A stretch of DNA of 64,000 bases, taken from NCBI RefSeq assembly GCF_016801985.1, contig NZ_JAEVLS010000001.1:248001-312000 (forward strand). Reading direction: 5' to 3'. The notes beneath the pieces were generated by a model. That model had not been told where the DNA came from. It searched no databases and saw nothing but the letters and a program-made list of their open reading frames with translations. The position numbers and the translations under genes are program-made. Source of the stretch: Steroidobacter gossypii (GTDB taxonomy: Bacteria; Pseudomonadota; Gammaproteobacteria; Steroidobacterales; Steroidobacteraceae). This document shows, piece after piece, positions 61,515-64,000 of this stretch (its first letter is position 1; every line of letters starts with the position of its first letter).

Positions 61515-62317
61515 TTGGCCACGCTGCCGATCAGTGCACGACGCATGCGACCCATGCCGCTCGTGCCCATCACGACCAGATCCGGCTGATACAACTCGAT
61601 GGCGCGCCGGATCGACGCGGCGGGATGATGTTCGCCGATCACTACGGCATAACGAGCATGATCGGTGCTTGCCTGCTTCAGCAGGTTGCGCACCTGATCC
61701 GCTGCTTCCCGCCTCGAATCGTCGACGTATGCAACGACGTCTTCCGACGCGACGCCAGCCGATCGCATCATGCCTTGGTACGGAGGCTCGCAAACGTGCA
61801 TGACCATGGCCTGCGTACTCGGACCCAGCACCAAGGCCTCGGCGGCGCGCACGGCTGCCCCGCTCTCCTCCGCAAGGTCCAGTGCGAGCAGCATATTGCG
61901 GTACTCAGCGTCCGCCTTGTCTCTGACCATGAGTAGCGGGCACTGCCGCGTGCTCAGAATTTTTTCCGCAAGGGTTCCTTCCAGCACATCGCGCACGCCG
62001 CGTTTTCGATGAGGCCCGACGATCAGCAGGTCGGGGCGCTGCTCGTCAATGGTCTCGCGAATCAATCGGGCAGGGCTACCGGTGCGGACGGCCACGTTCG
62101 GCGGTGGCCCAAAACGCCACAACGGAGCACGAGCGCGCGCATCGAGACCTGCAATGGCCATTTGCAGGGACTGTTCGAGATTGCGTTCGGAGGACACGGG
62201 TGAAACCACGTGCAATAACGACAGCTGCGCGCCCAGACGCTGCGCCAGCAACCCGGCACGATCGATGGCTGCCTCGCTTTTCGGCAGCAGATCGGTCGCG
62301 CACAACAGCTTCGTCAT
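61457..62317 (-). CDS. Tandem universal stress protein
   Basis: A 286-residue protein of two UspA domains (1-135 and 138-286). Domain 1: KLLCATDLLPKSEAAIDRA and DLLIVGPHRKRGVRDVLEG; domain 2: NMLLALDLAEESGAAVRAAE and the ATP-binding glycine loop GTSGMGRMRRALIGSVANQI, so the second domain should bind ATP while the first has a diverged loop. Family members respond to starvation and stress. GGAGG seven bases before ATG 62317. Nearby rnk and nhaR also belong to stress or ion homeostasis. No membrane segment. Confidence 0.9.
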   Translation of the reverse strand: MTKLLCATDLLPKSEAAIDRAGLLAQRLGAQLSLLHVVSPVSSERNLEQSLQMAIAGLDARARAPLWRFGPPPNVAVRTGSPARLIRETIDEQRPDLLIVGPHRKRGVRDVLEGTLAEKILSTRQCPLLMVRDKADAEYRNMLLALDLAEESGAAVRAAEALVLGPSTQAMVMHVCEPPYQGMMRSAGVASEDVVAYVDDSRREAADQVRNLLKQASTDHARYAVVIGEHHPAASIRRAIELYQPDLVVMGTSGMGRMRRALIGSVANQILDAATCDVLVVPRGSA

Positions 62318-62338
62318 TTCGCCACCTCCAATGGCTTG

Positions 62339-62764
62339 CTAATGGGCCCCGGCGGCCACTAGCGGCGCCGCTGCAGTGCCGATGGATTGCACGGCCTCGA
62401 TCCGCAGGCGACGGATGCCGCCGGGCATGAGCCATTCGACTTCGTCGCCTTCGCGATAGCCGAGCAATGCAGTGCCAAGCGGCGCCAGCACGGAAATGCG
62501 ACGCGCGCCGACATCTGCCTCGGCCGGACTCACCAGCGTCAGCTCCTGCTGCTTGCCACTGCTCAGATCCAGGATGCGCACCAGCTTGTGCATAGTGACC
62601 ACGTTGGGAGAGATCTGGCCGGGTTCGACCACTTGCGCGCGCTCGAGCTCGAGGCGCAACTCCTCCAGATGCTCGTGGTCGCGGCTCGGGGCAGAGCGGG
62701 CCATCAGCAGCCCGCGCAGCACGCGGGCGTCCGGCTCGGAAATTACAATCGGCTGTTCTCGCAT
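62339..62764 (-). CDS. rnk: Rnk-type regulator of nucleoside diphosphate kinase (GreA-like)
   Basis: A 141-residue protein with an N-terminal short coiled-coil domain (SRDHEHLEELRLELERAQ) and a GreA/GreB C-terminal domain: VTMHKLVRILDLSSGKQQ, LTLVSPAEADVGARRISVLA, PLGTALLGYREGDEVEWLMP. It matches Rnk, which binds RNA polymerase without the cleavage-factor acidic tip of GreA. ATG 62764 gives the best ribosome-site spacing (GGAG six bases upstream); 62767 and 62776 are close alternatives. Located between usp and the divergent nhaR. Confidence 0.88.
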   Translation of the reverse strand: MREQPIVISEPDARVLRGLLMARSAPSRDHEHLEELRLELERAQVVEPGQISPNVVTMHKLVRILDLSSGKQQELTLVSPAEADVGARRISVLAPLGTALLGYREGDEVEWLMPGGIRRLRIEAVQSIGTAAAPLVAAGAH

Positions 62765-62869
62765 CATCGTCTCCATGGGTTCGCTACCATGGTGGGGTCG
62801 ATGGGCATTTAGCTCAATTAGAATTATTCTCGCGCGGGCTTCGCTACTCTCGAAGTTCCAGGAGTTGCC

Positions 62870-63784
62870 ATGTCTTCGATCATTCCTCGGCTGAACTATC
62901 AGCACCTGCTGTATTTCTGGTCGGTGGTTCGCACTGGCAGCCTGACCCGGGCCTGCGAGGAACTGGCGCTGGCCGCTCCTACAGTGAGTGCACAGCTGCG
63001 TACGCTCGAAGAGCGGCTCGGTGAAAAACTGCTGGTGAAATCCGGCCGTACTCTCGTGCCCACCGATGTCGGCAGGATGGTTTACAGCTACGCGAACGAA
63101 ATCTTCGGCCTCGGTCAGCAACTGCTGGAGGCGCTGGAACAGCGGCCGTCGGCTCGCCCGTTGAAGCTGCTGGTGGGCATCGACGACGTGCTGCCCAAGG
63201 AGATCGCATACAAGATCGTGGAGCCCGCGCTGCAGTTGAAACAACCCGTCCGCCTGATCTGCCGGGAAGGCACGCTGGAGCGCCTGGTCGCCGATCTGGC
63301 CATTCACGACATCGACGTCGTGCTGTCGGACTCTCCAGTGACGCCATCCTTGAACGTCCGCGCATACAGTCATTCGCTCGGCAGCTGCAAGGTCTACTGG
63401 ATGGCGACGCCGGCGCTCGCCAAGACATTACGCCCCGGCTTTCCGAAGTCCCTGGATGGCGTGCCCATGTTATTGCCCACCGACGACACCGCGATCCGCC
63501 GCGCCCTGGACCAGTGGCTGGACCGACAGAACGTGCGGCCCTTGATGCTTGGCGAATTCGAGGACTACGCCATGCTCCGCGAGTTCGCCCGCGAAGGCCA
63601 TGGCTTCGCCCCCGTCCCTTCGGTGCTCGAAGCGAGCTTCCGCCGCTTGCACGGTTTCGTTCGCATCGGGCTCGCCAAAGGTGTGAAAGCGGAGTTTTTT
63701 GCCATCTCGGTGGAGCGCAAGATCAAACACCCGGCCATCGCCGCCATGACCGACAACGCCCGTCAGCTGTTCTCTGGAAGTTGA
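62870..63784 (+). CDS. nhaR: LysR-family regulator NhaR
   Basis: A 304-residue transcription activator: LNYQHLLYFWSVVRTGSLTR, ELALAAPTVSAQLRTLEERL and LGEKLLVKSGRTLVPTDVG form the winged helix; the remainder is the effector domain (DDVLPKEIAYKIVEPALQL). The opening matches NhaR, which senses Na+ and activates the nhaA antiporter gene; no nhaA is in the window, so the target is elsewhere. CAGGAG lies seven bases before ATG 62870. Divergent from rnk by 105 bases. Confidence 0.9.
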   Translation: MSSIIPRLNYQHLLYFWSVVRTGSLTRACEELALAAPTVSAQLRTLEERLGEKLLVKSGRTLVPTDVGRMVYSYANEIFGLGQQLLEALEQRPSARPLKLLVGIDDVLPKEIAYKIVEPALQLKQPVRLICREGTLERLVADLAIHDIDVVLSDSPVTPSLNVRAYSHSLGSCKVYWMATPALAKTLRPGFPKSLDGVPMLLPTDDTAIRRALDQWLDRQNVRPLMLGEFEDYAMLREFAREGHGFAPVPSVLEASFRRLHGFVRIGLAKGVKAEFFAISVERKIKHPAIAAMTDNARQLFSGS

Positions 63785-63832
63785 GCTTGCCGTTGCGGCC
63801 GGAGCAAACATGATCTAGCCTGCCGGACGCCG

Positions 63833-64000
63833 ATGCCTACATCTGTTACATCACTGTCGCGGACTCTTCGCATGAGCGCGCCTTCGTGGCTCGCGTTCAT
63901 CGCCCTGCTCTGCTGGGCGGCATTGTTCAGCCCTGCGCAATCCCAGCATCGTTTCGTGGCCGGCCTGCTGGATGGCGTCGATATTCCCAACGCCATCATG
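63833..64000 (+). CDS. Start of an exported protein, truncated by the window end
   Basis: The frame from ATG 63833 (or ATG 63872) is open to the end of the window. Residues from the second methionine read as a signal peptide (SWLAFIALLCWAALFSPAQS) with cleavage before QHRFVAG. The visible mature part is too short to classify. It follows nhaR by 48 bases. Confidence 0.5.
   Translation, partial: MPTSVTSLSRTLRMSAPSWLAFIALLCWAALFSPAQSQHRFVAGLLDGVDIPNAIM

Noticed and set aside
1-64000. tRNA or rRNA genes, CRISPR arrays, insertion sequences, integrase or attachment sites
   Set aside because: I read for tRNA T-loop consensus, regular short repeats and transposase motifs and found none; the only tandem repeats are the coding TSP3 array.

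Overview
This is a GC-rich, tightly packed chromosomal segment of a Gram-negative bacterium. I infer a gammaproteobacterium, most likely from the Steroidobacter/Nevskia side of the class. The reasons are the APS-reductase type of sulfate assimilation with a cysI-DUF934 pair, TonB and OmpA-like envelope proteins, a DUF3187 protein, an Rnk-type GreA relative, NhaR, and uniform gene style throughout. I see no phage, plasmid, insertion sequence, CRISPR, rRNA or tRNA. No stretch longer than 300 bases lacks a gene. The largest gaps (about 180-280 bases, e.g. 12821-13085, 36356-36635, 41651-41888, 44646-44883) are divergent promoter regions or convergent gene ends.

Layout. 1-1459: 3'-truncated proB and a hyperacidic DUF6763-like protein. 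1571-2260: a decayed photolyase gene. 2328-7230: a lipid-modification operon (acyl desaturase, FAD oxidoreductase, DUF1365, cyclopropane-synthase-like methyltransferase, small hypothetical). 7264-12820: a 1686-residue secreted protein with about 44 thrombospondin type 3 repeats, an internal sorting-tail-like segment and a C-terminal outer-membrane barrel, preceded by a small exported protein. 13086-20666: FAD oxidase, DUF3187, PhoX-like phosphatase, exported hydrolase, small lipoprotein, a double-DTG aspartic protease. 20748-25813: AAC(3)-I-like acetyltransferase, acetoacetate-decarboxylase-like protein and HpnE-like FAD enzyme on the minus strand, diverging from an SDR lipoprotein and a CYP152 peroxygenase. 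25825-30718: a DUF2798 protein, then cysK-cysG-cysH diverging from cysB. 30769-37421: ABC exporter, membrane protein, SDR, slipin-NfeD pair, PRC-barrel protein. 37433-41650: DUF934-cysI, TesB thioesterase, thioredoxin-reductase-like FNR. 41889-47201: a two-subunit molybdenum hydroxylase and a two-component system. 47361-55503: TetR regulator and divergent PF10118 protein, TonB, a PoxB-like ThDP enzyme, SDR, an SDR-DoxX fusion and small membrane proteins. 55581-64000: isochorismatase, NadE, UvrA2, DUF2905, SirB2, tandem Usp, Rnk, NhaR and the start of an exported protein.

The clearest functional themes are sulfate assimilation (APS reductase, sulfite reductase, siroheme synthase, cysteine synthase and CysB, in two blocks about 8 kb apart), membrane fatty-acid modification, and envelope or stress functions. 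Many same-strand neighbours overlap by 4 bp (ATGA or GTGA), which supports translational coupling and fixes several starts. The most unusual objects are the TSP3/sorting-tail/barrel chain, the lipid-modification operon beside a dead photolyase, and the unassigned oxidative cluster at 21160-25813.
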